64,000 bases of DNA from an uncultured Lachnospiraceae bacterium (GCA_902794095.1 CADBFZ010000004.1:62001-126000), one strand, 5' to 3'; numbered from the stretch's first letter, positions 42,893 through 52,482 are shown. The notes: generated by a model not told the origin, from the sequence alone. Made by a program: numbers and translations.

Positions 42893-44164
42893 TCATTTTC
42901 TGGAAAGCACAACCGTGATTGAGAAGTTGCCTTCACTTTGTTCTGCAAATATCTCCCCACCCATCTGACTGAGAAGCTTCTTGCAGATATACAATCCGAG
43001 TCCGCTTCCGGCGCGGCTGCCTACGTTTGATCCTCTGTAGAAACTTTCGAATATATGAGCTGTTTCATTCTCGGATAATGTACATCCGGAGTTTGTGACG
43101 GTTATCAGTCTTGAATTATCTTCATCATTAAAACAGATGCTTATGTATCTTTCGTCGCCGTATTTGATGGCATTTTCCATAATATTCTGAATAACTTCGA
43201 TAACTCTTTCTGAGTCACCTGCCAGCAGTACATCCGAATAATTATCAATCTTCAGATCTGTTCCGATGTTTTCAAGTTTATCGGAATAGTATTTGCGGAT
43301 TTCTTCGATAACAGACGACAGATAGAATTCGGAATTATTTACCTTAAGATCCAGGAAATCATCTCCCGAAGCAGAAACTATTTCCGACACATATTTTTCT
43401 ATCTGATCCGCATTTTCCGCTATCTTATCCGCAGTATCTTTAAGTTTATCCTCATCTTTGTAAAGGCCTTTCCTGAGAGCAGAGGTGTATAGCTTGATCG
43501 CAGAGATTGGAGTTTTCATGTCATGGGAAAGAGACATGATAAATACATTCTTTTCTTTCTGAAGTTTCAGGTTGCGATTCTTTTCATCCTCGAGCTTTTC
43601 CCTAAGCATATCGAGGCCCCAGATAAATCTTCCGAAGTATTTATTCTTCTGCTCTTTGAGCGGGATTGTCAGATTTCCTTTTGCAAGCAAAGATGGATAA
43701 TCAGAAATGGTTTCAAATGTCCTGATGATCGTAAACCAGATCATAATCAAAAAAACAAGAACCGTAGCTGTCAAGACAATAACAATCACGTGAGTCATTT
43801 TAATGAAGGATTCATGCTCTGCGGAAAGGTCTACATTGTATTCTATTTTGTAGAGTTTTCCGTTTATATCACGAATCACGTAGTGATAGTTTGAGGCATA
43901 TTGATCGATCTGATCAATCTCATCGAGTGTTTCACAGCTCATTATGGTTTCGTATTTCGTAACATCTATAAAATAACCTTCTTTGCCTTCGTGAGCTTTT
44001 AGTTCATTCTCTACTCTGTTTAATTCTATCCGGTAAAGCTTGACAGATTCATCGGTGTTTTTGTGCGCATAAATTTCTGCTGCTGCGACAATCAGCAGTA
44101 GTATTGCCATAACGGTTAAACATAGCTTTAAGTATGAAGCTGTGATCTTACCCTTTTCAGTCAA
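42893..44164 (-). CDS. sensor histidine kinase of the ABC transporter operon
   Basis: 423 residues. Helix 1 (about residues 10-32), extracellular sensor of about 90 residues, helix 2 (about 125-147), linker, HisKA with SLSHDMKTPISAIKLYTSAL and a complete ATPase domain (NIMENAIKYGDERY, GSGLGLYICKKLL). The extracellular domain is larger than in BceS-type kinases, so it may read a ligand directly. It overlaps the regulator gene by 8 bases and ends the minus-strand operon. No clear terminator separates it from pgeF. Confidence 0.93.
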   Translation of the reverse strand: MTEKGKITASYLKLCLTVMAILLLIVAAAEIYAHKNTDESVKLYRIELNRVENELKAHEGKEGYFIDVTKYETIMSCETLDEIDQIDQYASNYHYVIRDINGKLYKIEYNVDLSAEHESFIKMTHVIVIVLTATVLVFLIMIWFTIIRTFETISDYPSLLAKGNLTIPLKEQKNKYFGRFIWGLDMLREKLEDEKNRNLKLQKEKNVFIMSLSHDMKTPISAIKLYTSALRKGLYKDEDKLKDTADKIAENADQIEKYVSEIVSASGDDFLDLKVNNSEFYLSSVIEEIRKYYSDKLENIGTDLKIDNYSDVLLAGDSERVIEVIQNIMENAIKYGDERYISICFNDEDNSRLITVTNSGCTLSENETAHIFESFYRGSNVGSRAGSGLGLYICKKLLSQMGGEIFAEQSEGNFSITVVLSRK

Positions 44165-44828
44165 TTCCTTCGTACCTGTATCCCTTGCCCCAAACTGTCA
44201 GGATCCTTTTGGGCTCTTTCGGGTTGTCTTCCAGTTTTTCTCTGAGCCATTTTATGTGAACGGTAAGAGTCTGGGATTCGGACTCGCTGTCAGATCCCCA
44301 GACCGTATCGAATATGTATTGTTTTTGAAGGGTATGTCCCTTGTTTTCCATCAGAAGCTTTAGGAGTTCAAATTCCTTGGCAGTACAGGAGATTTCTTTG
44401 TCTCCTTTATAGATTTTCTCCGAAATGAGATCGAGAGTTATATCGCCATCGGTCATCTGATCAGTTGCAAGGCGTCTTTTGAAGATGCCTTTTATCTTGG
44501 CAATCAGGATGTCGATGTCATAAGGTTTTTCAATATAATCATCGGCACCTGAGATTATCGCATCAAGTTTATCGTTCTTGCCCGATTTTGCACTGACCAT
44601 AAGAACCGGTGTATTAGATGCGCGGCGTACTTTATCAAGGATATACATGCCGTCAACACCGGGCAGCATGATATCAAGAATAAGAAGGCGGGCTCCGTAT
44701 CTTTCGTAGAGTTCAAGTGCCTTGTTGCCGTCTGAAGCGACGCTTACGGAATATCCTTCATTTCTGAGGAAATCCGTAAGCACATCACTTAATTGTTTAT
44801 TGTCTTCGACGATCAGGATATCTGTCAT
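44157..44828 (-). CDS. OmpR-family response regulator
   Basis: 223 residues. Receiver with VEDNKQ, Asp52 (LILDIMLPGVDG), Ser in LMVSAKSG and Lys in YIEKPYDI. The winged helix holds LTVHIKWLREKL and TVWGKGYRYEG. It lies between the transporter ATPase and its kinase. TTTAAT direct repeats at the operon promoter are candidate binding sites. Confidence 0.93.
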   Translation of the reverse strand: MTDILIVEDNKQLSDVLTDFLRNEGYSVSVASDGNKALELYERYGARLLILDIMLPGVDGMYILDKVRRASNTPVLMVSAKSGKNDKLDAIISGADDYIEKPYDIDILIAKIKGIFKRRLATDQMTDGDITLDLISEKIYKGDKEISCTAKEFELLKLLMENKGHTLQKQYIFDTVWGSDSESESQTLTVHIKWLREKLEDNPKEPKRILTVWGKGYRYEGID

Positions 44829-44837
44829 GTTTTTCCT

Positions 44838-45605
44838 TTACCAGCCCATCTCCATGAGCCAGTTATTGAGATTTCTTTCTCTGAGTCTTAATTCCTCCGG
44901 AGTGTAGCGTGTCTGAAAATCATACTCACCCTGGATTCCACCGTCAACTATGTAGATAACTCTGGTGCACTTTGCTGCAACCTTGACATCATGTGTTACG
45001 AGCATTACCGTTGTGCCTTCCTTGTTGAGATCGACAAGCTCATTCATAACCTCTTCGGAAGATGTACGGTTGAGTGCACCTGTGGGCTCGTCTGCAAAGA
45101 TAACCTTGGGATTGTTGATCATGCTTCTGCAGATACATGCTCTCTGAAGCTGTCCGCCGGAAACCTCGTTAATATCGTTATCCGCAGTTTCCTCTATACC
45201 GAGCTTGTGCATTAAAGAACGACCTCTTTTTTCGGTTTCCTTACGTGATTCTGTGGTCTTCTTAGATTTTACAGCAGGTAGGATGATATTATCCAGTATT
45301 GTAAGATTTTTCATCATATACATCTGCTGGAAAATAAAACCCATCTCGTTGAGCCTGACATCCGACATTTCGTTTTCACTGAGTTTTGAGAGGTCTTTGC
45401 CGTTAAAATCAACTTCCCCTGCGGTCATCTTATCCATTCCGGAAACGGTGTAGAGAAGAGTGGATTTACCGGATCCTGAGGGACCCATAACTGCCACCAT
45501 TTCCCCTTCATCGATGCTGAAATTAACATTCTTAAGTACGTTGTTCTGTTTTTTATTTACTACGTAAGTCTTGCACAGATCTTTTACTTCGATTACTTTG
45601 CTCAT
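44838..45605 (-). CDS. ABC transporter ATPase (MacB/FtsE type)
   Basis: 255 residues. Walker A GPSGSGKST, signature VSGGQLQRACICR and Walker B VIFADEPTGAL. It ends with an arginine-rich tail (RYTPEELRLRERNLNNWLME) beyond the usual length. It pairs with the large FtsX-type permease encoded just upstream in the operon. Systems of this form export or detach antimicrobial peptides or lipoproteins. Confidence 0.94.
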   Translation of the reverse strand: MSKVIEVKDLCKTYVVNKKQNNVLKNVNFSIDEGEMVAVMGPSGSGKSTLLYTVSGMDKMTAGEVDFNGKDLSKLSENEMSDVRLNEMGFIFQQMYMMKNLTILDNIILPAVKSKKTTESRKETEKRGRSLMHKLGIEETADNDINEVSGGQLQRACICRSMINNPKVIFADEPTGALNRTSSEEVMNELVDLNKEGTTVMLVTHDVKVAAKCTRVIYIVDGGIQGEYDFQTRYTPEELRLRERNLNNWLMEMGW

Positions 45606-45637
45606 TTTATTTATCCTTTCGAAAAAGTGAATTGTTA

Positions 45638-48010
45638 CTATTCAATGTTGCCCATGTCCTGAGTCTTGATAGATTTTGCGTATAGTGATGTGAGATATGC
45701 GGTTATCACTACAACGATACAGATAATAAGGGGATAGATCAGTAAAACTTCCAGGGGCTTTATGCTGTAGCTGATACCGGAAATCGCTCCCATCACCGCG
45801 AAGATCCTGTCACAGATCAGTGTAGTGAAAGGTATGTTGAGCACTGCAGCAAGGATTCCGGATATAAAAACTACAAACAAAAATCTTAATGAATGCTGAG
45901 CACATATTGAGCGGCTCTTGAAACCTATTGCCTTCATAAGTGCAATTTCGGATGCCTCTTTGCTGATGAAGGATCTTTCCATTAATACGGTTATAAGGGC
46001 TGCAATTATAAGTGAAATAATAAGTACCATGTTCTTGGCAGTGGTGATCGTTGTTGATGAGCTGGTGCATGTATCAACATATTCTTCAACATCGTAGACT
46101 TTGTTCGAATCAAGAATTGTTTTAAGCTTTTCGATTCTTTCTTCTATGACTTCGGATGAAGGATCATCATCAAAATCAATCTGGAATGCAAAGCCTGCAG
46201 CTGCATTATTCGGTGAAACGGGAACGCTTTCGTGAAGTCTTCCGCATCTGCCAAGCTGATTCATTGAGATGACCGAAGCGGTTATTATGCATTCTTTCTT
46301 CTCACCGTTAATCTCGAGGATGACGGTATCACCGATCTCAGCTCCAAGCTCTTCGAGTACCTGCGGAGTGAAGGCAACTTCATTTTCATACAGGGGAGCA
46401 ACACCTTCACTGTAAGTGTAATCGGTTGTATTCGTATCGGGGCAATGCTCCATCTGAACCTTGATCTTAGTGTCTCCGAATTCTACAGGTATTGCATAAA
46501 GAAGCTCTACGTGTACGGTTCCGGGCATTCCGTTGTCTGCAAGAACTTTTTCTATATCATTGATCTCTTCACGATATGCATTTTCTTCGTCACTTCCCAT
46601 GATCATCATGATGCGATCGGTAGCACTGTAGTAAACATCACTCTTTGTTGTTCCGAAAAGGAACAGAAGCTTTTCACTCATAAGAGTGTTTGTTGCATTG
46701 GCAAGCATCGATATGAGAAGCATGCAAACGGTAAATGTGATGATCATGCTTAAGTATTGTTTGGGCTTGCTCACTACATCGTTAACTGCAAGGAAAGTAT
46801 TTGATCCGAGTCTGCTCTTTGAAAGCTTCATAACAGACTTTCTGCTGTATCTTTCTCCTGTCTCTCCGTTTCTTACCGCATCGATCGGAGAAAGCTTTTT
46901 GATGCTCTTTGTACACGAGTAACAGAAGGAAAGGGTTATCAGAACTACGATGAAGGCAGTTAATATACCCATTACGATATTGTCATCATTTCCGATAACG
47001 ATCTTATCGGAAACGCTTTTAAGAAGCAGATCCTGGAAAGGAATACTGCATATGTAACCTATGACGGCTCCGACTGTTGAAATGCAGAGGTATTTGATCA
47101 TATAGAGGCCTCTTATTGAAGCACTCTTAAGACCTACGGCTTTCATTACGCCGATTTCCCTGAAATCTTCACCAAGCGTGAACTTGATGGTAAAAGAGAG
47201 CATGGTGAAGGCGATGATTATAAGACAGATACTTACAACGAGAAGAAGTCCTGCAACCAGCATGTCCAGCATAAAGGTAAGCCTGAGAACTTTGATATCA
47301 TTAGAAAACATCGCGTTCGGAATATCAGCGATTTCTTTTTTCAGCTCCTTCATATCGTCGGTGCAGAGGTAATATATGGCGCCGGAATTCTTGCTTATTA
47401 TCTCTTCATCCGAGAAAAGAATTTCTGCATCTTCATCATTCATGAGCATCCTGGGATTGTCCATAAAAGGGGAACCGAGGAGTGCATCTTTGATAAAGCC
47501 GTCAATGATGAGGTCTAGTTTCTTATCACCAAGTTCGAGGGTGATCGTGTCTCCTATATGGACTTCTTCCTTGGAAGTAAGGACACCACCGACATATATA
47601 TGTCCCCTTTCCACATCCGTAATGATCTCATTATCCTTGTCAAAATAATTGATCTGTGTATCGCAGATAGGAAGGATGACGCCGGGATTTTCAAATTCGG
47701 CAAATGTCTTACCGTCTTTGGTCAGATTGGTGGATGAGTAGAAAAGGACGTCCTCTTTTCTGGATTCTGTAACTGATTCGGCTGCTTCGATATAGTCATC
47801 TGCGGGATTCACCCCATCCGAACTTCTGGTGATTACCACATAATCGCTCATATTCGCTTTCTCAAGGAAGTAATCAATGCCTCCATATACCGATATCATG
47901 ATATTGATACTGCTTGAAGCGAATGTAACACTTAAGATCACGAACAGCAGCAGGATGATGTTCATGGTTTTTTTTCGTTTCAGATCGTTTTTAAGTATTC
48001 TTGAAAACAT
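45638..48010 (-). CDS. FtsX-type ABC transporter permease
   Basis: 790 residues. One N-terminal helix, a large extracellular domain, then two three-helix FtsX units near residues 260-370 and 670-780; DFREIGVMKAVGLKSASI and SEIALMKAIGFKSRSI are the coupling segments of the two units. A second extracellular region lies between. This two-unit layout matches large MacB-like permeases that work with a single ATPase. It is the first gene of the minus-strand operon. Confidence 0.93.
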   Translation of the reverse strand: MFSRILKNDLKRKKTMNIILLLFVILSVTFASSSINIMISVYGGIDYFLEKANMSDYVVITRSSDGVNPADDYIEAAESVTESRKEDVLFYSSTNLTKDGKTFAEFENPGVILPICDTQINYFDKDNEIITDVERGHIYVGGVLTSKEEVHIGDTITLELGDKKLDLIIDGFIKDALLGSPFMDNPRMLMNDEDAEILFSDEEIISKNSGAIYYLCTDDMKELKKEIADIPNAMFSNDIKVLRLTFMLDMLVAGLLLVVSICLIIIAFTMLSFTIKFTLGEDFREIGVMKAVGLKSASIRGLYMIKYLCISTVGAVIGYICSIPFQDLLLKSVSDKIVIGNDDNIVMGILTAFIVVLITLSFCYSCTKSIKKLSPIDAVRNGETGERYSRKSVMKLSKSRLGSNTFLAVNDVVSKPKQYLSMIITFTVCMLLISMLANATNTLMSEKLLFLFGTTKSDVYYSATDRIMMIMGSDEENAYREEINDIEKVLADNGMPGTVHVELLYAIPVEFGDTKIKVQMEHCPDTNTTDYTYSEGVAPLYENEVAFTPQVLEELGAEIGDTVILEINGEKKECIITASVISMNQLGRCGRLHESVPVSPNNAAAGFAFQIDFDDDPSSEVIEERIEKLKTILDSNKVYDVEEYVDTCTSSSTTITTAKNMVLIISLIIAALITVLMERSFISKEASEIALMKAIGFKSRSICAQHSLRFLFVVFISGILAAVLNIPFTTLICDRIFAVMGAISGISYSIKPLEVLLIYPLIICIVVVITAYLTSLYAKSIKTQDMGNIE

Positions 48011-48054
48011 TTCCGTTCCTTTCTTTTATTGTATGTCTTTGTTGTTCTGAACTG

Positions 48055-48088
48055 ACTATAGAACGGAAATTATTAAACAAACATTAAA
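48055..48088 (-). promoter_or_regulatory. candidate regulated promoter of the ABC transporter operon
   Basis: On the minus strand the -10 box is TATAGT (48055-48060), and 17 bases upstream is a weak -35, TGTTTG (48078-48083). TTTAAT occurs twice in direct repeat at 48072-48077 and 48083-48088 with an 11-bp period, the spacing OmpR-type regulators use. A perfect GAACGGAAAT dyad (48009-48018 and 48061-48070) flanks the core promoter. Confidence 0.5.
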
Positions 48089-48127
48089 TGGGTTTTTCAT
48101 GCCTATTATTATAATGAAAAAGCGCGA

Positions 48128-48156
48128 TTGTCACCACATTCCGACGGTGTTAAAAT
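48128..48156 (+). promoter_or_regulatory. promoter of the ybaK gene group
   Basis: TTGTCA (48128-48133) and TAAAAT (48151-48156) with a 17-base spacer. The start near 48163 leaves a leader of about 44 nt. Confidence 0.65.
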
Positions 48157-48206
48157 AGAATAAGAGCTTTAAATGCTCCAAAATCGGGGGAGAATATCAT
48201 TTTCTG

Positions 48207-48710
48207 ATGAAAAAAGGTACTGAAGAGAAAACAAATGTCCAGCGTCTCCTGGATCAGAAGAAGATAGAGTATATCTATCACAGCTATGCGGACACCCCGT
48301 CCACAAACGGCGTCGAAATAGCAAGACTTCTCGGAGAAGACGAAGCAAAGGTTTTCAAAACCCTCGTGACAGTCGGAAAGACAGGTGAGCACTACGTGTT
48401 TATGGTTCCGGTAGCTGAAGAACTTGACCTTAAAAAGGCAGCCAAGGCATCGGGCGAGAAGTCCATAGACATGATATCTCAAAAAGAGCTCCTTCCTCTT
48501 ACCGGATATGTCCATGGCGGTTGTTCGCCCATCGGAATGAAGAAACAGTTTAAGACCTTCATTCATGAAACAGCGGAAAGCTTCGACAGAATTATCTTTT
48601 CAGCCGGAAAGATCGGATATCAGGTTGAATTACCCCTCGAAAGTCTGAGGAAAGTCGTACCGGTCAGATCAGCGGATCTGACAGTAACTGATGTTAATGA
48701 GAATGCATGA
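48207..48710 (+). CDS. ybaK: Cys-tRNA(Pro)/Cys-tRNA(Cys) deacylase, YbaK family
   Basis: 167 residues. VFKTLVTVGKTGEHYVFMVP, GEKSIDMISQKELLPLTGYV and GGCSPIGMKKQFKTFIHE are the YbaK blocks, including the catalytic-type lysine in VFKTLV. The enzyme clears mischarged Cys-tRNA(Pro). GGGGAG lies some 14 bases before the ATG. It overlaps the next open frame's first possible start. Confidence 0.92.
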   Translation: MKKGTEEKTNVQRLLDQKKIEYIYHSYADTPSTNGVEIARLLGEDEAKVFKTLVTVGKTGEHYVFMVPVAEELDLKKAAKASGEKSIDMISQKELLPLTGYVHGGCSPIGMKKQFKTFIHETAESFDRIIFSAGKIGYQVELPLESLRKVVPVRSADLTVTDVNENA

Positions 48711-48727
48711 AATCGGAAGGAAATGGT

Positions 48728-49015
48728 ATGAGCAGCGAATTCAAAATGATGAGTTACGGCAAGATCAAGTATCAGTGTCCTTGTTGCGGTTGCTTCACAT
48801 ATGACAACAAGCCTACCGGAGACTTCTCCATCTGTCCGGTATGCTTCTGGGAAGACGATCCGGTTCAGCTCGAAGATGAGACTTTTAAGGGCGGAGCAAA
48901 CGATGTATGCCTTCTTGAGGCAAGAGAAAACTATAAGAAATTCGGTGCGTGCGAAGAGAAGTTTATAAGAAACGTCAGAAAGCCGCTGGATGAGGAACTT
49001 GATGAAGCGGATTAG
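48728..49015 (+). CDS. CPCC-type cysteine-rich protein
   Basis: 95 residues from ATG at 48728, which follows GGAAGGA; an in-frame ATG at 48707 overlaps ybaK. The motif CPCCGCFTYDNKPTGDFSIC with PVCFWEDD after it is the CPCC zinc-ribbon signature, followed by GGANDVCLLEARENYKKFG. Function of the family is unknown; the cysteines likely bind zinc. Confidence 0.85.
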   Translation: MSSEFKMMSYGKIKYQCPCCGCFTYDNKPTGDFSICPVCFWEDDPVQLEDETFKGGANDVCLLEARENYKKFGACEEKFIRNVRKPLDEELDEAD

Positions 49016-49508
49016 TATGATGAGTAAAAAAATGCGCGTCTTCTCCATGATCCTTCTCGGAGTTTTTGTCTGCTTTTCCTCTTTTACATTGGTGTTTTAT
49101 TCATCCATAAGAGAGATGAGACGAAACTATCAGGAAGCGGTTCAAAACGGAGAAGTGACACCTTCGTCAGAAAATGCTCAGGCGGAAAACACTCAGACAG
49201 GAAATGCCCGTGAAAACAGTTCGGCACAGTCTGAGGCTACAGCGTACTATTTTCGAAGCGCCGATATAAGATTGGACAGATATAACAGATACGGCAAGGA
49301 CATGGGCTTTTCCTCCGCTGAGGCATATGAGCGCGGAGCTTCGGCCGTAATCAACGATCCTGTGGCTCTTTCCAAGATTGATCAAGATAACGGAGACTGG
49401 CTGTTTTACGTCGAAGAAAGCAATGAACTTGTTATTGTTTCTTTTGACGGAGTCATAAAGGAGTATTATTATCCTGCGGAAGGAAAGGCGTACTTCGACA
49501 GCAAGTAA
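49002..49508 (+). CDS. membrane-anchored protein, unknown
   Basis: 168 residues from ATG at 49002 after GAGGA; starts at 48990, 49017 and 49020 are also possible. One N-terminal helix (about residues 15-35) could be a signal anchor. A low-complexity linker rich in Asn, Gln, Ala and Glu follows, then a globular end with GDWLFYVEESNELVIVSFDG. No family recognised. It overlaps the CPCC gene and is followed at 3 bases by the phosphoesterase gene, so it shares that operon. Confidence 0.65.
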   Translation: MKRISMMSKKMRVFSMILLGVFVCFSSFTLVFYSSIREMRRNYQEAVQNGEVTPSSENAQAENTQTGNARENSSAQSEATAYYFRSADIRLDRYNRYGKDMGFSSAEAYERGASAVINDPVALSKIDQDNGDWLFYVEESNELVIVSFDGVIKEYYYPAEGKAYFDSK

Positions 49509-49511
49509 GAT

Positions 49512-50342
49512 TTGGCAGTGAATAAGAAGAAAAGAAAACGAATAGTATTTCCGGCAGTTTTAATCCTGTTTGTGCTGTGGACCCTGTGGTCATGGCATCC
49601 TGTTACGGAGAGGATTGTCTTAGATCTTCCGGAAGAAATAAATGAGGGAGTGAGGATCGTTCTTATAACTGATCTTCATTCCTGTTTTTACGGTAGGGGG
49701 CAACATCGCCTAATCTCCATGGTCGATAAGCAGAAGCCCGACATCGTTATTTTAGGTGGGGATATATTTGACGATAAGCTGGATGATGATAATGCGAAGC
49801 TCCTGTTGGAAGATCTGGTAGAAAAGTACCCTTGCTTCTACGTCACCGGTAATCACGAATACTGGAGCGAAAGAGTTCCTGAGATGAAAGAGTATCTCGA
49901 AAGCATCGGTGTCAGCGTGCTTGAGGGTGAGTGTGAGACGATTGAGATCAATGGTAATCCCATAGATGTCTGCGGAATCGACGATCCTACAAGGATGTAC
50001 AGAAGTGAGTGGGAAGAACAGCTCGAGGCAGCTTACGAAGCTTCAAGTGAAGACCATATAAGACTTCTCGTAACACATCGTCCAGAAGAAGTAGTAGAGT
50101 ACGCTAAGTATGATTTTGATCTTATCATGGCAGGCCATGCCCACGCAGGACAGATAAGAATACCTTTTATTAACAAAGGAGTCTTTGCGCCGAATCAGGG
50201 CTATATGGCAGAGTACGTAAGCGGTGCATATGAGCTTTCAAACGGAAGCACTATGGTAGTAAGCCGCGGCCTTGCAAGAGAGAGTACTCCCGCTCCCAGA
50301 TATTTCAACCATCCGGAGATCGTGGTCATAGATCTAAAGTAA
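49512..50342 (+). CDS. membrane-anchored metallophosphoesterase
   Basis: 276 residues from a TTG at 49512 or a GTG at 49518; the ribosome site is weak, so coupling with the upstream gene is likely. A basic start is followed by one helix (about residues 12-28). All phosphoesterase motifs are present: ITDLHSCFYG, GGDIFDD, GNHEYW, VTHRP and GHAHAGQIR. Related YkuE/YaeI proteins act outside the membrane on lipids or other phosphoesters. Confidence 0.88.
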   Translation: MAVNKKKRKRIVFPAVLILFVLWTLWSWHPVTERIVLDLPEEINEGVRIVLITDLHSCFYGRGQHRLISMVDKQKPDIVILGGDIFDDKLDDDNAKLLLEDLVEKYPCFYVTGNHEYWSERVPEMKEYLESIGVSVLEGECETIEINGNPIDVCGIDDPTRMYRSEWEEQLEAAYEASSEDHIRLLVTHRPEEVVEYAKYDFDLIMAGHAHAGQIRIPFINKGVFAPNQGYMAEYVSGAYELSNGSTMVVSRGLARESTPAPRYFNHPEIVVIDLK

Positions 50343-50359
50343 AAGGAGAGCGATCAGAA

Positions 50360-50842
50360 ATGAAGGAAGCGTATTTTGCGGGAGGATGCTTTTGGTGCGT
50401 CACTCCTATCTATAAGATGTACGGAGTAAGCGAAGTGATCTGCGGATATGCCGGCGGAGATGAAGTTAACCCGACATATGAGCAGGTAAAGCATCAGGAG
50501 ACCGGGCATAGAGAAACAATCAAACTTGTCTATGATCCCGAAAAGGTGTCTTATGAGAAGCTGCTCGATATTTTCTTTGCCAATGTCGATCCTTTTGACG
50601 GCGAAGGCCAGTTTATCGATAAAGGATTCTCTTATACCCTTGCGATCTTTTACAAAACCGAAGCGGAAAAAGAAGCTGCGGAGAAGAAGATAAAAAGCAT
50701 CGAAAAAAGCTCCGGAAAAGAAACACATGTAGCTGTCCTTCCGTATAAGAATTTCTACAAGGCTGAAGAATACCATCAGGATTATTACCTGAAAAATCCC
50801 GAAGCTTTTGAAAAGGAACTTATTGAGTCCGGAAGAAAATAA
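50360..50842 (+). CDS. msrA: peptide methionine sulfoxide reductase MsrA
   Basis: 160 residues. The active site is AGGCFWC with the catalytic Cys10. GYAGGDEVNPTYEQVKHQET and the end YHQDYYLKNP are conserved. It reduces methionine-S-sulfoxide in proteins. There is no fused MsrB domain. AAAGGAGAG precedes the ATG. Confidence 0.96.
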   Translation: MKEAYFAGGCFWCVTPIYKMYGVSEVICGYAGGDEVNPTYEQVKHQETGHRETIKLVYDPEKVSYEKLLDIFFANVDPFDGEGQFIDKGFSYTLAIFYKTEAEKEAAEKKIKSIEKSSGKETHVAVLPYKNFYKAEEYHQDYYLKNPEAFEKELIESGRK

Positions 50843-50846
50843 AAAG

Positions 50847-50882
50847 AACCTCCTTGCCCGGGATGTAGGCAAGGAGGTTTTC
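50847..50882. terminator. bidirectional terminator between msrA and the uracil permease gene
   Basis: AACCTCCTTGCC (50847-50858) pairs with GGCAAGGAGGTT (50868-50879), with T after it on the plus strand and A-rich sequence before it, so it can serve both convergent genes. Confidence 0.9.
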
Positions 50883-50899
50883 GTATATCAGATTCGAAT

Positions 50900-52306
50900 T
50901 TATTTCTTGATCTCTTTTTCACTGATACCTGAAAGGTCTGCACCGGTTTCGGATCCTGCTTCTTCATTGAAGTTGTAGTCTTTGCCGGGAAGGATTGCGT
51001 TGAGGATGATACCTACAAGTGATCCTACTGCAAGTCCCGAAAGAGCGATGGTAGCACTTCCTACTGAGAAGGAAATGGAACCTGCGGTTGAGAAGTTGAT
51101 TCCGATTGAAAGAACAAGGATAAGAGCTGCGATGATAACGTTTCTGCTCTTGGTGAAATCAACCTGAGTCTCAACGATGTTACGTACTCCGACTGCGGAG
51201 ATCATTCCGTAAAGAACAAGTGAGATACCGCCGACGGTTGCTGAAGGCATTGCCTCGATGATTGCTGCGAACTTAGGGCAGAAAGACATGAGAATTGCGA
51301 AGTATGCAGCAAGTCTGATTACGAAAGGATCGAATACTTTGGTAAGAGTAAGAACGCCGGTGTTCTCGCCGTAGGTGGTGTTTGCAGGTGCACCGAAGAG
51401 TGACGCGATGGTGGTTGCAAGACCGTCACCGGTGAGAGTTCTGTGAAGTCCGGGATCCTTAATGAAGTTACGGTTTACGGTAGAAGAGATAGCGGATACA
51501 TCGCCGATGTGCTCCATCATGGTTGCGATTGCGATGGGTACGATGGTGATTGCTGCAGTTACGAGAAGTCCGCTGTTAGCATTACCGCTTGTGAAGATTG
51601 AAAATACGGTGTTTGAATACTTAACGGGAAGGCCAACCCATGCAGCTTCTGCAACATGTGAGAAATCGACATTTCCGGTAATTGCTGCTACTACATAAGA
51701 AGCAATAACGCCGAGGAGAATGGGTATGATCTTGATCATTCCTTTTCCCCAGATGTTACAAACGATGATAACAACGATTGCAACCAGGGCGATGAGCCAG
51801 TTAGATGAGCAGCTGTCGATAGCTGACTTTGAAAGGTTAAGTCCGATTGCTATGATGATGGGGCCGGTAACGATGGGAGGGAAGAACTTCATTACGCGGG
51901 TTGCACCGAATACTTTGAAAAGAAGTGCAAGAACAAGATAGAGAAGACCTGCAAGTGCAACGCCGAAGCATGCATAAGGAAGAAGTTCCTGAGGTGTCAT
52001 GGGGCTTCCGTCAGCCTTGGCAACAACAAGTCCTGCGATGGTGCCGTATCCTGCAAGGAATGCGAAGGATGAGCCGAGGAATGCGGGTACTTTCTTCTTG
52101 GTGATAAGGTGGAAAAGAAGGGTTCCGAGTCCGGCAAATAAAAGAGTAGCGGAAACGCTTAAGCCGGTGATGAGAGGAACGAGAACTGTTGAGCCGAACA
52201 TTGCGAACATGTGCTGAAGGCCCAGAATCAGCATTTTGGGAGTTCCGAGGGTTTTAGCGTCGTAAATACCCTGTTCTCCGAGGATCTCTTTTTTGGAATC
52301 TGACAT
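50900..52306 (-). CDS. uraA: NCS2-family uracil permease
   Basis: 468 residues, about 14 helices. LQHMFAMFGSTVLVPLITGL, MMEHIGDVSAIS with the substrate-site Glu, and FGAPANTTYGENTGVLTLTK with the second Glu match uracil permeases of the UraA group better than xanthine or urate permeases. It imports uracil with protons. CAGGAGGA precedes the ATG. It has its own promoter and a folded leader. Confidence 0.9.
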   Translation of the reverse strand: MSDSKKEILGEQGIYDAKTLGTPKMLILGLQHMFAMFGSTVLVPLITGLSVSATLLFAGLGTLLFHLITKKKVPAFLGSSFAFLAGYGTIAGLVVAKADGSPMTPQELLPYACFGVALAGLLYLVLALLFKVFGATRVMKFFPPIVTGPIIIAIGLNLSKSAIDSCSSNWLIALVAIVVIIVCNIWGKGMIKIIPILLGVIASYVVAAITGNVDFSHVAEAAWVGLPVKYSNTVFSIFTSGNANSGLLVTAAITIVPIAIATMMEHIGDVSAISSTVNRNFIKDPGLHRTLTGDGLATTIASLFGAPANTTYGENTGVLTLTKVFDPFVIRLAAYFAILMSFCPKFAAIIEAMPSATVGGISLVLYGMISAVGVRNIVETQVDFTKSRNVIIAALILVLSIGINFSTAGSISFSVGSATIALSGLAVGSLVGIILNAILPGKDYNFNEEAGSETGADLSGISEKEIKK

Positions 52307-52431
52307 ATTATCCTCCTGAATTTACGCTGTCCGTAAGGATTTCTCACGGATTGTCGATTGTATGAGTGCGACAACTATATTTAGTGTGCAGCACCGTAAA
52401 TAATAATACATTTGGTATAAACATGCGTCAA
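52307..52431 (-). promoter_or_regulatory. promoter and leader of the uracil permease gene
   Basis: On the minus strand TTGACG (52426-52431) and TATTAT (52403-52408) have a 17-base spacer. The leader, about 90 nt, holds two stems: TTGTCG/CGACAA with a 12-nt loop and TCCGT/ACGGA just before the ribosome site. PyrR control would be expected for a uracil permease, but the loop matches the PyrR consensus only in part and the leader is short. Confidence 0.55.
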
Positions 52432-52482
52432 CGCAAAGCAAATGTTATTTTAAAATTTTTAGGCCGGCAGGGTCTCTGATCA

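Noticed and set aside
52320-52395. PyrR binding loop or purine riboswitch before the uracil permease gene
   Set aside because: Only CNGNGAG-like bases match the PyrR loop, the terminator/antiterminator pair is missing and the leader is too short. The purine riboswitch core pattern was not found.
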